Origin: Rhizobiaceae bacterium | Lineage (GTDB): Bacteria > Pseudomonadota > Alphaproteobacteria > Rhizobiales > Rhizobiaceae | Direction: 5' to 3' | Assembly (NCBI GenBank): GCA_905339215.1 | Contig: CAJPFN010000014.1 | Location: forward strand, 310,001-374,000 | Length of the DNA stretch: 64,000 nucleotides | Part shown: in pieces, positions 27,908 through 36,807 of the stretch | How positions within the stretch are numbered: position 1 is the first letter of the stretch | Layout: every line of letters begins with the position of its first letter | Notes under the pieces: generated by a model | What the model saw: the letters and a program-made list of their open reading frames with translations, nothing else | What the model was told of the DNA's origin: nothing | Databases searched by the model: none | Made by a program: the position numbers and the translations under genes

Positions 27908-28900
27908 TCAGCCGCCGATGCAGGTGGCCGCAGTCTCCTGCGTGCACTCGTCGAGGCCGGTGAACATCGGGTCTTCGACGGTCTCGCCCTTGATGAGCTG
28001 GATCAGCACGTCCGGTGCGCGCAGGCCCATCTCGAACGGCCGCTGGCCGACCTGGATATGGCTGTGGCCGGCCTTGAGCGCGTCCATCTGCGGCGGTAGC
28101 GTGTCGCCGGCGATGATGACGAGTTCCTTGCTCTTGAGGCGCGGTTCAAGCGCCGTCGTGGTCGCCGCATAGGCTTCGGGTCCGAATTGGGCCCAGCCGC
28201 CGACCAGGATGAAGGCGTCGAGATCGGCGTTGGCGCCGGTCACGTCGGCCAGCTGCTGGTTGGCGGTCGGGATGTCGTCATTGGTGTAGAGGGGGCAGCC
28301 GTCGATTTCGGTCCATCCGCCTTCGCCCTTCAGGCGCTCGATGCCCTTGCTGCCGCTGATCGTGTCGCGGAAGCCCGCGGCCCGCTCGTTGATGTTGGCT
28401 GCGGCCACGTTGCCGAGCTGCAGGCAGACCGAGCCGCCGTCGGGCTTCAGCGTCTTCAGGTGCCCGGCCATCTTGACGCCCATGTCGTAGTTGTAGGTGC
28501 CGAGATAGGTCTTGCGCAGCGCCTTGTCCTCCGGGAGCAGGTCGGCGTCGATCGTCATGATCGGGATCGCCGGCGCCTTCTCCTTCAGCATGGCGGCCAT
28601 GGCCGGCGCATTCGACGGCGAGATCGCGATGCCGGCCACGTCAGGCCGTGCGATCAGGTCGGCAACGAGCTGAACCTCGCCGGCCTCGTCCGAGGACAGT
28701 GCCGGACCGGTGTAAAGACAGGTATACTCCGAGGTCGGATTGTTCTCGTTCCACTTGGCGCAGCCATTGCCGAGCACGGTGAAGAACGGGTTGTCGAGGC
28801 CCTTGACCACGACGGCCAGCGTCTTCTTCTCCTGCGTGACGGCCTGGCCGGCGGTCATGGCAAGGACCGCGACCGCGGCCAGAAGCATTGTCTTTCTCAT
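27908..28900 (-). CDS. Periplasmic sugar-binding protein (Peripla_BP_4), copy 2
   Basis: Periplasmic binding protein of 330 aa with a signal peptide (MRKTMLLAAVAVLAMTAGQA). It starts KTLAVVVKGLDNPFFTVLGNGCAKW and continues with GIAISPSNAPAMAAML and PIMTIDADL, all typical of the RbsB-like fold. It contains several cysteines (in GCAKW, YTCLY, GCPLY and the C-terminal CTQETAATC), suggesting disulfides. GGAGGAATGAG precedes the ATG. It is clearly different from copy 1 and may feed the divergent ATPase/permease pair at 30074-31917, which lacks a binding protein of its own. Confidence 0.92.
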   Translation of the reverse strand: MRKTMLLAAVAVLAMTAGQAVTQEKKTLAVVVKGLDNPFFTVLGNGCAKWNENNPTSEYTCLYTGPALSSDEAGEVQLVADLIARPDVAGIAISPSNAPAMAAMLKEKAPAIPIMTIDADLLPEDKALRKTYLGTYNYDMGVKMAGHLKTLKPDGGSVCLQLGNVAAANINERAAGFRDTISGSKGIERLKGEGGWTEIDGCPLYTNDDIPTANQQLADVTGANADLDAFILVGGWAQFGPEAYAATTTALEPRLKSKELVIIAGDTLPPQMDALKAGHSHIQVGQRPFEMGLRAPDVLIQLIKGETVEDPMFTGLDECTQETAATCIGG

Positions 28901-28954
28901 CTCATTCCTCCCTTGGCTTGATGAGACTTCGCGGGAACAGCCCGCCTCGCTTCC

Positions 28955-29929
28955 TCATCCCGGATACCAGATCCGTCTCGGCTCTTCGGCCGGACGGACA
29001 TAGTCCCAGGCTGAATCGATCAATCGTCGAAGGTCGTACGCCGGACGCCAGCCGAGCTCGGCCTTGGCACGGCTGTTGTCCATCCAGTTGCTGACGTAGG
29101 ACGCCCGGATCGGCGTCGCCGGCAGGCCGCGCGTGCGGGCGAGATGGGTGGCCACCGCCCCGTAATCCACCGGCTCGTCCATCGCGATGTTGTAGAGGCG
29201 CCGACGGGCGGCCGGCGCGGTGAGCGCCAGCACGATCGCCTCGACCAGGTCGTCGACATGGACGAAATTGCGCTTGAGCGGCGTCCCGTCGGCCTCCTGC
29301 AGCAGCGGCACCGCGCCTTCGCGGCGGGAGCGTTCGGCGACATCCTTTGCGACCATCGTCTTCCAGTCCGGTCCGCCGAAGACGTCGTCGCCGAAGGACA
29401 GGCTGTAGCGGAAGTCGTCCTTCTCCATGATCCAGGGCGCACGCAGGCAGCACCAGTCGATGCCGTACTGGATGCCGTACTGTTCGACCATCACCTCCTC
29501 GATCACCTTGGACAGCGCATAGCAGCCGGGATAGGCCATGTGCGGCGCGTCCTCGGTGATCGGCGCGGGATGGCGATGGAAGAAATGGCCGACCGCGGCG
29601 TCGCCGCCGATCAGGACGAAGCGTTTCGCGTCCGGGCTCTGCCGGAACTCCTCCAGCAGCCAAAACAGGCCCTTGACGGTCACGTCCATGACCTCGTCCG
29701 GCGTCTCCTTGCATGTGGCGAGATGGACGACGTGCGTGACCCCGCGCATGGCCTCGCGGCACACCGCCCGGTCGGCGATCGATCCGACGACGACGGAGAG
29801 ACCGTCCTCTTCCGGCAACCTGCGATTGTGGCAGAGCGCCCTGACGGCCGGCGCGGGCGCCTCGCGCCGCAGCCGCGAGATGAAGGCGCGCCCGACCTTG
29901 CCCGTTGCTCCCGTGACCAGGATCAGCAT
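28955..29929 (-). CDS. NAD-dependent epimerase/dehydratase (extended SDR)
   Basis: Extended SDR of 324 aa with the N-terminal nucleotide motif VTGATGKVGRAF (residues 5-16) and a YALSK catalytic pair near residue 142. RNFVHVDDLVEAI around 222 is the usual sugar-binding C-terminal region. GGGAGGAAA lies just before the ATG. As first gene of the leftward sugar ABC operon it probably epimerises or oxidises the imported sugar or its derivative. The family is broad and the exact reaction is not assignable. Confidence 0.88.
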   Translation of the reverse strand: MLILVTGATGKVGRAFISRLRREAPAPAVRALCHNRRLPEEDGLSVVVGSIADRAVCREAMRGVTHVVHLATCKETPDEVMDVTVKGLFWLLEEFRQSPDAKRFVLIGGDAAVGHFFHRHPAPITEDAPHMAYPGCYALSKVIEEVMVEQYGIQYGIDWCCLRAPWIMEKDDFRYSLSFGDDVFGGPDWKTMVAKDVAERSRREGAVPLLQEADGTPLKRNFVHVDDLVEAIVLALTAPAARRRLYNIAMDEPVDYGAVATHLARTRGLPATPIRASYVSNWMDNSRAKAELGWRPAYDLRRLIDSAWDYVRPAEEPRRIWYPG

Positions 29930-29981
29930 GCGTTTCCTCCCAGGCCCATAAAAGCGTGGTCATTCGCCGCGCGTCAATATA

Positions 29982-29992
29982 TTGTCTGATAA
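29982..29992. promoter_or_regulatory. Putative GntR/FCD operator in the divergent promoter region
   Basis: TTGTCTGATAA fits the FCD-type GntR pattern T-N-G-T-N3-A-C-N-A except for one position. It lies in the 144-bp AT-rich region between the divergent epimerase and ATPase genes. The regulator encoded at 31946 is the natural candidate to bind it. Confidence 0.4.
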
Positions 29993-30073
29993 ATCCGATA
30001 AATATTTTTTCCCGCTATTGACCGACGCGGGTTTTGGCCTGCTAATTGTCGGGCGACGACGGCGGGTGAGGGC

Positions 30074-30814
30074 ATGACGGCGCTGAGACTAACGAACATT
30101 TCCAAGCACTTCGGTGCGATCCATGCGCTCAGCGAAGTGTCTTTGTCGCTTGAGCCTGCCGAAGTGCTGGGCTTGATGGGCGACAACGGGGCGGGCAAGT
30201 CGACGCTGGTGAAAATCATTGCCGGGAACTTCCCCCCGACCGCGGGGACGATCCATATCGAGGATCGCGAGGTACATTTTTCCCAGCCTGTGGACGCGCG
30301 CCGAAACGGCATCGAAATCGTCTACCAGGACCTCGCGCTGTGCAACAATCTGACGGCCGGCGCGAACGTTTTCCTCGGCCGGGAGTTGCGCAAGGGCTGG
30401 GGCCCGTTCAAGATTCTCGACTACAAGCGGATGTATGCGCGGGCGGGAGAACTCTTCGCGGAACTGAAATCCGAGACGCGGCCGCGCGACCTGGTTCGCC
30501 AGATGTCCGGTGGCCAGCGCCAGGCGGTGGCCATAGCACGCACGCGCCTGTCCGCGCCCAAGATCGTGCTGATGGACGAGCCGACCGCGGCGATCAGCGT
30601 GCGCCAGGTGGCGGAGGTGCTGAACCTGATCCGGAGGTTGCGCGACCACGGCATCGCGGTCGTGCTGATCAGCCATCGCATGCCGGACGTCTTCGCAGTC
30701 GCCGACCGGGTCGCCGTGCTGCGGCGCGGCCGCAAGGTCGCTGACAAGCCCATATCCGCCTCATCGCCGGAGGAGGTCACCGGCCTCATCACCGGCGCGA
30801 TCGAGACTGCCTGA
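30074..30814 (+). CDS. Sugar ABC transporter ATPase, single-domain (FrcA-like)
   Basis: Single-domain ATPase of 246 aa with Walker A GDNGAGKST (about residues 37-45), Q-loop VYQDLALCNNL, signature MSGGQRQAVAIAR and Walker B IVLMDEPTAAIS. The one-domain form with YQDLALCNNLT is typical of FrcA-like fructose/mannose/ribose importers in rhizobia, where the ATPase works as a homodimer. GAGGG precedes the ATG. It is 23 bases ahead of its permease; no binding-protein gene follows. Confidence 0.92.
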   Translation: MTALRLTNISKHFGAIHALSEVSLSLEPAEVLGLMGDNGAGKSTLVKIIAGNFPPTAGTIHIEDREVHFSQPVDARRNGIEIVYQDLALCNNLTAGANVFLGRELRKGWGPFKILDYKRMYARAGELFAELKSETRPRDLVRQMSGGQRQAVAIARTRLSAPKIVLMDEPTAAISVRQVAEVLNLIRRLRDHGIAVVLISHRMPDVFAVADRVAVLRRGRKVADKPISASSPEEVTGLITGAIETA

Positions 30815-30837
30815 CCATCGAGGAGTTGCCCGGAGAC

Positions 30838-31917
30838 ATGGCCGTCACCCTTCAGGACACGATCGAGAAGCAGCAGTACGGCGCCTTCGGGCACATGCTG
30901 GCGAGCCAGACCTTCTGGGTCTTTCTCGCGGCGGTGCTGGCCTTCGCCTATCTGTCCTTCGCCACGACGTCCTTCGACACGCCGCAGAACCTGTTCAACG
31001 TTGCGCGCAATTGCGCTTTCGTCGGGATCATCGGGCTGGGCATGACAGCGGTCATCATCACCGGTGGCATCGACCTGTCGGTCGGCGCGGTGCTCTGCCT
31101 CGCCGGCATGGTCGCCGGCATGATGATGAGCTGGAACTACCCGATCTGGATCGCAGTTCCGTGCGCGCTCGCCGCCGCGCTCGCCTGCGGCTTCGTCAAC
31201 GGCTTCCTGATCGCTTATGTCGGCATGCCGCCCTTCGTCGTCACGCTCGCCATGATGTCGTTCGCTCGAAGCGTCGCGATGGTGCTATCGGGCAACCAGA
31301 TGGTCTACCAGTTCGGCGTCGACCACGCCAAGATGGTGGCGATCGGCGGCGGTTCGACCCGTGGCTGGTTCAATACGATGGCGGGCTGGGCTGGGCCGGA
31401 TAGCGCTCTCGGCGGTTTCTTCACCTGGCTCGGACAAAGCATCTTCGTGCCCAATCCGGCGATCGTCCTCGTCGTCTTCGCTCTCGCCTTCGGTTTCACC
31501 TTTCGCTGGACGCGATGGGGACGCCACATCTTCGCGATCGGTGGCAACGAACACGCCGCAACGCTGACCGGCGTGCCGGTGAAGCGCATCAAGGTCAGCG
31601 TCTACATGTTGTCTGCGCTGATGGCGGGCGTTGCCGGTATCTTGCAGGTCGGCTGGCTGGGCACGATCACCACGGGCATGGGCACGGGCATGGAACTCGT
31701 CGTCATCGCGGCAGTGGTGATCGGTGGAGCCAATCTCGCCGGCGGTGGCGGCACCGCCTTCGGGGCCGTCGTCGGCGCGGTCCTGATCGAGATGATCCGC
31801 AACTCGTTGACCCTTCTCGGAATCAATCCTTTCTGGCAAGGAGTGTTCGTGGGGACCTTCATCATCACGGCCGTCGCATTCGACCGCATTCGCGCAAGCC
31901 GAAATCCGGGTAGCTGA
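30838..31917 (+). CDS. Sugar ABC transporter permease (FrcC-like)
   Basis: Inner-membrane permease of 359 aa with about ten hydrophobic segments. The block TAVIITGGIDLSVGAVLCL is near residue 75, and the coupling region IGGANLAGGGGTAFGAVVGA near 300. I chose the ATG at 30838 over a TTG at 30826; GAGGAG lies 13 bases and CGGAG 2 bases upstream. It pairs with the single-domain ATPase. The binding protein is presumably copy 2 at 27908 on the opposite strand. Confidence 0.92.
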   Translation: MAVTLQDTIEKQQYGAFGHMLASQTFWVFLAAVLAFAYLSFATTSFDTPQNLFNVARNCAFVGIIGLGMTAVIITGGIDLSVGAVLCLAGMVAGMMMSWNYPIWIAVPCALAAALACGFVNGFLIAYVGMPPFVVTLAMMSFARSVAMVLSGNQMVYQFGVDHAKMVAIGGGSTRGWFNTMAGWAGPDSALGGFFTWLGQSIFVPNPAIVLVVFALAFGFTFRWTRWGRHIFAIGGNEHAATLTGVPVKRIKVSVYMLSALMAGVAGILQVGWLGTITTGMGTGMELVVIAAVVIGGANLAGGGGTAFGAVVGAVLIEMIRNSLTLLGINPFWQGVFVGTFIITAVAFDRIRASRNPGS

Positions 31918-31945
31918 CGCCGCCATGTCGAAAGCGGTCAATTGA

Positions 31946-32701
31946 ATGGCGACCAAGTCGCGCAGCATCGGTCGGGAGGTTCCGCGCATCGGCGGAACCT
32001 TCGTCCATTTCTCGGTCGCCAACGAGATCGGGCAGCGCATCGTGCGCGGCGACTACCCGCCGGGCACGATCCTGCCCAACGAAGCCGAGTGGTCGGAGAT
32101 GTTCGGCGTCGGCCGCTCGGTGGTCCGCGAAGCGATCAAGATGCTGATGGCCAAGAACCTGCTCGCGTCGCGGCCGAAGATCGGCAGCTGGGTGGAGCCG
32201 CGGGAACGCTGGAACCTGCTCGATCGCGAAGTGCTGACCTGGTATGCGGCCTCGCCGGAGCGCCACACCTTCCTGAAAACCGTGCAGGAGTTCCGCTATA
32301 TCATCGAGCCGGAGGCCGCGGCGCTCGCATCGCAGCGTCGCAGCGAAAGCCAGATGGAAGCAATCAGCAAGGCCTGCTTCGAGATGGGCACGGCGCGGAC
32401 GCTGAGCGAGCGCACTGCCGCCGACACGCGCTTTCATCTCGCCATTCTGCGTGCCGCGGGCAACGAACTGCTGTTGCCGCTCGGCGCGTTGATCGACTCC
32501 GCCCTCGAAGGTCTGTTCGTCTTCGTCACGCGCGAGGTCAACGACATCCGCCACGCCCAGGATCTCCACGAGGACATCGAGAAGAGTATCCGCCTGCAGC
32601 GGCCCGATGCAGCGCGCAAGGCCGTCCGGCGGCTTCTCGCCAACACGGACGCGATCATTGCGCGTCAGGGCGGCGGACGGCCGGAGCGCGGCTCGGGCTG
32701 A
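31946..32701 (+). CDS. GntR-family regulator with FCD domain
   Basis: Regulator of 251 aa: winged helix-turn-helix at about residues 22-85 (IVRGDYPPGTILPNEAEWSEMFGVGRSVVREAIKML) and an all-helical FCD effector domain at 110-235. Metal-binding residues of the domain are suggested by DTRFHLAIL and the later RHAQDLHEDI. It is 28 bases after the permease and so is part of the rightward sugar operon. FCD regulators of this type (GalR/DgoR/UxuR-like) sense sugar acids, so it probably controls both divergent operons. Confidence 0.92.
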   Translation: MATKSRSIGREVPRIGGTFVHFSVANEIGQRIVRGDYPPGTILPNEAEWSEMFGVGRSVVREAIKMLMAKNLLASRPKIGSWVEPRERWNLLDREVLTWYAASPERHTFLKTVQEFRYIIEPEAAALASQRRSESQMEAISKACFEMGTARTLSERTAADTRFHLAILRAAGNELLLPLGALIDSALEGLFVFVTREVNDIRHAQDLHEDIEKSIRLQRPDAARKAVRRLLANTDAIIARQGGGRPERGSG

Positions 32702-32807
32702 CGCGGCGAGGTGCTGCGGAATTTCCGTCGGCTTTGTCGTCAAGGCCAAACGGTCGATTAACCTCGCGAATGTATGCTGCGCTGTGAACTCGGCCTTCGG
32801 ATCGGCG

Positions 32808-33587
32808 ATGCGTAGCAAGCTCTTCGACTTCTCACCTCGCGGTTGGGGCCGCGTCTGGGCAGGCACCGTCGTCGGGACGCTCGCATGTATCGCCGTTGCC
32901 TTTGCCATTGACGGCTATTCCCCGGAAACCGGAACCTGGGGTTGGGGCGAGAAGCCGATCAACAACGTCCTTATCCCGCTTGTGCTGGGCATTCCATTCT
33001 TCGGCTACCTCCTCGGGAAGCAGCGCCAGTTGGCGCTTGCCCACGAGGAATTGATGGTCGTGGCGTCGACGGACGCGCTGACTTCCTGTCTCAACCGTCG
33101 CGCCTTCGTTTCCCTTGTCGAGGGCTATCTTGACCGGATGGATCAACACCGGACCGATGACACAGCCGCTCTCCTGGTCATCGACATCGACCATTTCAAG
33201 CAGATCAACGATACGTTCGGCCACGACTGCGGCGACGTGGCGTTGGCTACGGTCGCACATGCGATCAAGGAATCCGTGCGCGAGTTCGACGTGGTCGGCC
33301 GTATCGGCGGAGAGGAGTTCTGCGTCCTGCTGCCGGGCGCATCGCAGGAACGCGCGGCCGCCATCGCCGAGCGCATCCGAAGGAACGTGTTCGAGACCGA
33401 TCTGGCGCTCGGGGGAGAGATACGGCGGGTTTCGGTGAGCGTCGGCGGAGTCACCTTCGACCACGACAAGGATGTCAGCGACCTGCTCCGCACGGCGGAC
33501 CAGCGGCTGTATGCGGCCAAACGGGCCGGCAGAAACCGTGTTATCCTGCACCAGAATCCGCAGGAATACGCGATGAGCATCCACTGA
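32808..33587 (+). CDS. Diguanylate cyclase (GGDEF domain, active and I-site motifs present)
   Basis: Membrane-linked c-di-GMP synthase of about 259 aa. Two hydrophobic segments near the N-terminus (VWAGTVVGTLACIAVAFAI and NNVLIPLVLGIPFFGYLLG) are followed by a GGDEF domain (TDALTSCLNRRAF onward). The active site reads GGEEF and is preceded by the inhibitory RxxD motif (REFD) exactly five residues upstream, so the enzyme should be active and feedback-inhibited. The ATG at 32808 is chosen as the first one close to the membrane segment; GTG 32784 is possible. No clear ribosome site decides. It is transcribed in the direction of the tRNA-Met gene on the other strand. Confidence 0.9.
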   Translation: MRSKLFDFSPRGWGRVWAGTVVGTLACIAVAFAIDGYSPETGTWGWGEKPINNVLIPLVLGIPFFGYLLGKQRQLALAHEELMVVASTDALTSCLNRRAFVSLVEGYLDRMDQHRTDDTAALLVIDIDHFKQINDTFGHDCGDVALATVAHAIKESVREFDVVGRIGGEEFCVLLPGASQERAAAIAERIRRNVFETDLALGGEIRRVSVSVGGVTFDHDKDVSDLLRTADQRLYAAKRAGRNRVILHQNPQEYAMSIH

Positions 33588-33660
33588 CCACGCCCGGCCG
33601 GCCGGAACGCAGCGGGGACGCCGAAATCAAGGCAGATCCACAATAAGCCCTTGATTTTGT

Positions 33661-33737
33661 TGGTAGCGGAGGAGGGATTCGAACCCCCGACACAAGGATT
33701 ATGATTCCTCTGCTCTAACCTACTGAGCTACTCCGCC
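33661..33737 (-). tRNA. tRNA-Met (anticodon CAT)
   Basis: A 77-base gene with a 7-bp acceptor stem (GGCGGAG paired with CTCCGCT at one wobble), D-arm with GCTC/GAGC, anticodon loop ATCATAA (CAT), T-loop TTCGAAT and an encoded 3' CCA. The sequence matches the alphaproteobacterial elongator tRNA-Met pattern rather than initiator tRNA, which would begin CGCGG and carry GGGCTCATAACCC. A tRNA-Ile2 (lysidine-modified CAT) reading is less likely. Confidence 0.93.
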
Positions 33738-34086
33738 CCGGCGACACGTCCGCCCGCCGTTGGCGCGGGCGTCGGTCGAGGACGCGCGGATATAAGGTTG
33801 CCATGCGGGCACTGTCAAGCACAGGCCTACGGCCCGGCGCGCCATCACGGGAGGCGCGATTCCGACGCGGAATCGCCGTGCAGCGAGACACGGGCGGCTG
33901 TGGCCGGGCCGAGACACGCGGGCATCGGCGGGATCTGCGCCGCGCGGGCCGAGCGCGCCGACGCCGCGGGCGCGGCCATAAGCGCCGTCTGGGCGGCTCC
34001 GCGGCGCCACGAGGTGTCGCCACGGGGTTGAGTTCGTCGACGCCCGCCGTTATGTGTCCGCCACCACATTTCTAAGTCTGGTGTCG
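33738..34086. other. 349-bp intergenic region with a palindrome
   Basis: No convincing gene on either strand; the open frames here are Arg/Pro-rich and have no family features. It must hold the promoter of tRNA-Met (leftward) and of the oxidoreductase (rightward). A perfect 9-bp inverted repeat (GCGATTCCG / CGGAATCGC, 3-base loop) lies at 33856-33876, with one GANTC site in each arm. Confidence 0.5.
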
Positions 34087-35040
34087 ATGAAGCCGCGCAT
34101 AGCAGTCCTCGGTTGCGGATACTGGGGAAGCAATCACATCCGCACCCTCAAGGCGCTCGGTGCGCTGCACGCCGTATCCGACGCCAACGGCCCGCGCGCC
34201 GAGGGTTTCGCCAGCGAACAGGACTGCCTGGCGATCCCGCCCGACGAACTGATGAACCGCGACGACATCGACGCCGTGGTCATGGCGCTGCCGCCGCAGT
34301 TCCACGCCGACTTCGCCATACGCGCGGTCGAGGCCGGCAAGGACGTGCTGGTCGAGAAGCCGATCGCGCTGACCGTCGCCGATGCCGAACGGGCGGTGGC
34401 GGCGGCGAAGGCCAACCGCCGCGTGTTTATGGTCGGCCACGTGCTGCGCTTCCATCCGGCCTTCGAGGCGCTGAAGGATCTGATCGATCGCGGCGAACTC
34501 GGACAGGTGCGCTACATCCACTCGCACAGGCTCGGTCTCGGCAAGTTCCACACCGAGAACGACGCGCTCTGGGACCTGGCACCGCATGACCTGTCGATGA
34601 TCCTCGCCATCACCGGCTCGGCACCCGTCGAGGTGCGCGGCGAAGGCGCCGCCCTGCTCGATCACCTGAGCGACTTCGCCCACCTGCACATGCGGTTCCC
34701 CAACGGGCTCAGGAGCCATCTCTTCACCTCGCGGCTCAATCCCTATCGCGAGCGCCGGCTGACCGTGGTTGGCACCCGGGCGATGGCGGTCTTCGATGAC
34801 GTGGAGCCTTGGGAGCGCAAGCTTGCCGTCTATCGCCATGCGGTGTGGCAGGACAGCGGGCAATGGGCGTTCACCCAGAACGAACCGTCCTACGTGCCGG
34901 TCGAGCAGGGAATGCCGCTGACCCGCGAGCTGCAGCACTTCATCGCCTGCGTCGGTTCGCGCGCCGAGCCGCGCACGGACGGCGAGGAGGCGATCAGGGT
35001 GCTGCGCATCCTGACCGCGGGCACCGTCGCCCACGACTGA
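34087..35040 (+). CDS. Gfo/Idh/MocA family oxidoreductase (WlbA/UDP-sugar 3-dehydrogenase-like)
   Basis: Oxidoreductase of 317 aa. Rossmann motif VLGCGYWGSNHIRTL (about residues 6-20), EKP motif LVEKPIALTVADAE (around 95), and the HDLSMI block with the catalytic-region histidine (WDLAPHDLSMILAI, around 175). The CGYWGSN signature is shared with UDP-N-acetylglucosamine 3-dehydrogenase/WlbA proteins of envelope sugar synthesis. I chose the ATG at 34087, which gives the usual short lead into the first strand; 34054 would add 11 residues. It converges on mnmA with only 6 bases between stop codons. The substrate is not certain. Confidence 0.85.
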   Translation: MKPRIAVLGCGYWGSNHIRTLKALGALHAVSDANGPRAEGFASEQDCLAIPPDELMNRDDIDAVVMALPPQFHADFAIRAVEAGKDVLVEKPIALTVADAERAVAAAKANRRVFMVGHVLRFHPAFEALKDLIDRGELGQVRYIHSHRLGLGKFHTENDALWDLAPHDLSMILAITGSAPVEVRGEGAALLDHLSDFAHLHMRFPNGLRSHLFTSRLNPYRERRLTVVGTRAMAVFDDVEPWERKLAVYRHAVWQDSGQWAFTQNEPSYVPVEQGMPLTRELQHFIACVGSRAEPRTDGEEAIRVLRILTAGTVAHD

Positions 35041-35046
35041 CGGGGA

Positions 35047-36246
35047 TTATTCGGCCGGAAGCGTCGCCGGGCGCGCGGCGAGCCGCGACAGCATCGCCTC
35101 GGCCTTCTCGCCGCGCTCGGAGCGCTCGATGAAGCCGCCACCGAGCACGCGCGCCCCGGCGCCGTCGTCGGAATAGAGGACGCAGGCCTGACCCGGCGCG
35201 ACGCCGGCCTCGCCTTCGGAGAGCTCGACCCACACCGTCCCGTCGACGGCGTGAAGCGAGGCCGGGCGCGGCGGCCGCGTCGAGCGGACCTTGGCATAGA
35301 GATCGAGGCCGTCGGCAGCGTTCTCGAGCGCTACGTCGCCCAGCCAGTTGACATCGCGTAGATAGACGCGGCGGGTTTCCAGCGCCTCGCGAGGCCCGAC
35401 GACGACGCGGGCGCGTTCGGCGTCCAGATGCACGACGTAAAGCGGCTCGCCCGAGGCGATGCCGATGCCGCGCCTCTGGCCGATCGTATAGCGCAGGATA
35501 CCGTCGTGGCGGCCGAGGACGCGGCCGTCGAGGTGCACGATCTCGCCGGCCGTGGCTGCGGCAGGCTTCAGCCGGGCGATGATGTCGGAGTAGCGGCCCT
35601 GGGGCACGAAGCAGATGTCCTGGCTGTCCGCCTTGGCCGCCACGGCGAGGCCCATCTCGGCGGCGATGCGCCGGACCTCGGCCTTGGGCAGGGCGCCCAG
35701 CGGGAAACGCAGGTAGTCGATCTGCTCCTGTGTCGTCGCGAACAGGAAGTAGCTCTGGTCGCGGTCGGTGTCGACCGGCCGGAAGAGGGCGCGGTGGGCG
35801 CGTCCTGGGCCTGCGCCCGCGCGGCTGCGAATGTAGTGGCCGGTGGCCAGCGCGTCGGCGCCGAGTTCCCGCGCCGTACGCAGCAGGTCGGCGAACTTGA
35901 CGGTCTGGTTGCAGGCGACGCATGGGATCGGCGTCTCGCCCGAGACGTAGCTCTGGGCAAAGGGATCGATGACGGCCTCGCGGAACCGCTCCTCGTAGTC
36001 GAGGACGTAGTGCGGGATGCCGAGCGTCTCGGCGACGCGCCGCGCATCGGCTATATCCTGTCCGGCGCAGCACGATCCGGGACGATGCGTCGCGGCGCCG
36101 TGGTCGTAGAGCTGCAGGGTCACGCCGATGACGTCGTAGCCTTCGCGCTTCAGCATGCCGGCCACGACCGAGGAATCGACGCCGCCGGACATGGCAACGA
36201 CGATCCTCGTCTCTTCTGGGCGAGCCGGGAGATCCAGGCTGTTCAT
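35047..36246 (-). CDS. mnmA: tRNA-specific 2-thiouridylase MnmA
   Basis: Cytosolic enzyme of 399 aa that thiolates U34 of tRNA-Lys, -Glu and -Gln with ATP and sulfur relayed by persulfides. The PP-loop SGGVDSS is at about residues 20-26, the first catalytic Cys lies in [11 protein letters not shown] (around 107-113), and the second in [13 protein letters not shown] (around 209). The beta-barrel C-terminal part is complete. The ATG at 36246 fits relatives; an upstream start would run 41 residues into the promoter region. It diverges from sciP. Confidence 0.95.
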   Translation of the reverse strand: MNSLDLPARPEETRIVVAMSGGVDSSVVAGMLKREGYDVIGVTLQLYDHGAATHRPGSCCAGQDIADARRVAETLGIPHYVLDYEERFREAVIDPFAQSYVSGETPIPCVACNQTVKFADLLRTARELGADALATGHYIRSRAGAGPGRAHRALFRPVDTDRDQSYFLFATTQEQIDYLRFPLGALPKAEVRRIAAEMGLAVAAKADSQDICFVPQGRYSDIIARLKPAAATAGEIVHLDGRVLGRHDGILRYTIGQRRGIGIASGEPLYVVHLDAERARVVVGPREALETRRVYLRDVNWLGDVALENAADGLDLYAKVRSTRPPRPASLHAVDGTVWVELSEGEAGVAPGQACVLYSDDGAGARVLGGGFIERSERGEKAEAMLSRLAARPATLPAE

Positions 36247-36337
36247 CGACGGTCTTTCACGGGACGTAGCGGGCGTTTCATGCCCATCCGCTACATATAG
36301 GTCAAGATTTGGCACCGCGCCACGGTCGGGCTCGTGG

Positions 36338-36352
36338 TTAACCAACGGTTGA
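36338..36352. promoter_or_regulatory. CtrA box between mnmA and sciP
   Basis: TTAA-N7-TTGA matches the CtrA consensus TTAA-N7-TTAA at 7 of 8 fixed bases, and contains TTAACCA. It lies about 100 bases before sciP, a known CtrA-controlled gene in Caulobacter. Confidence 0.6.
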
Positions 36353-36449
36353 CGCCGGCGGCGCAACACGGCCCGGGCGCTTAGGTCTTTTTTAAAGCTG
36401 TGACGCTATTGTGGCGACGATTGGTATGTTGAGTTGTGTAGAGAGTACG

Positions 36450-36725
36450 ATGACCGATCTGGTTAGACCGCGCGTCAAGTATGTCATCGGGCCGGACGGC
36501 AGCCCGCTCACCATTGCCGATCTTCCCCCGTCGAATACGCGCCGCTGGGTCATCCGGCGCAAGGCCGAGGTCGTCGCCGCCGTGCGCGGCGGACTGCTCA
36601 GCCTTGATGAAGCATGCCAGCGCTACAAGCTCACCACTGAGGAATTCCTGTCCTGGCAGGCTTCAATCGACGAGTACGGCCTCGCCGGGCTGCGTACGAC
36701 GCGCATCCAGCAGTACCGCCACTAG
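36450..36725 (+). CDS. sciP: CtrA inhibitor SciP
   Basis: Small DNA-associated helix-turn-helix protein of 91 aa (DUF1153). The core RPRVKYVIGPDGSPLTIADLP followed by NTRRWVIRRKAEVV and the C-terminal RTTRIQQYRH is nearly invariant across alphaproteobacteria. In Caulobacter SciP binds CtrA and its target promoters and blocks transcription activation early in the cell cycle. I chose the ATG at 36450, since the 13 residues gained from 36411 are not conserved. A CtrA-like box lies upstream and an intrinsic terminator downstream. Confidence 0.96.
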   Translation: MTDLVRPRVKYVIGPDGSPLTIADLPPSNTRRWVIRRKAEVVAAVRGGLLSLDEACQRYKLTTEEFLSWQASIDEYGLAGLRTTRIQQYRH

Positions 36726-36763
36726 CGCCTCGGGCGCCAGGCACGCTCATTCTTCTTCTCTGG

Positions 36764-36784
36764 ACCGGCCTCGCGGCCGGTTTT
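36764..36784 (+). terminator. Intrinsic terminator of sciP
   Basis: A 7-bp stem (ACCGGCC / GGCCGGT) with TCGC loop is followed directly by TTT. It starts 39 bases after the sciP stop codon. Confidence 0.7.
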
Positions 36785-36807
36785 CGCGTTTTCGGGGTCC
36801 TCTTCCG

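Noticed and set aside
26501-28099. Plus-strand open frame opposite the sugar-binding protein genes
   Set aside because: The minus-strand frames have signal peptides and binding-protein motifs; this one has none.
33715-34023. Minus-strand Arg/Pro-rich frame between tRNA-Met and the oxidoreductase
   Set aside because: It overlaps the tRNA gene and its likely promoter and has no protein-like composition.
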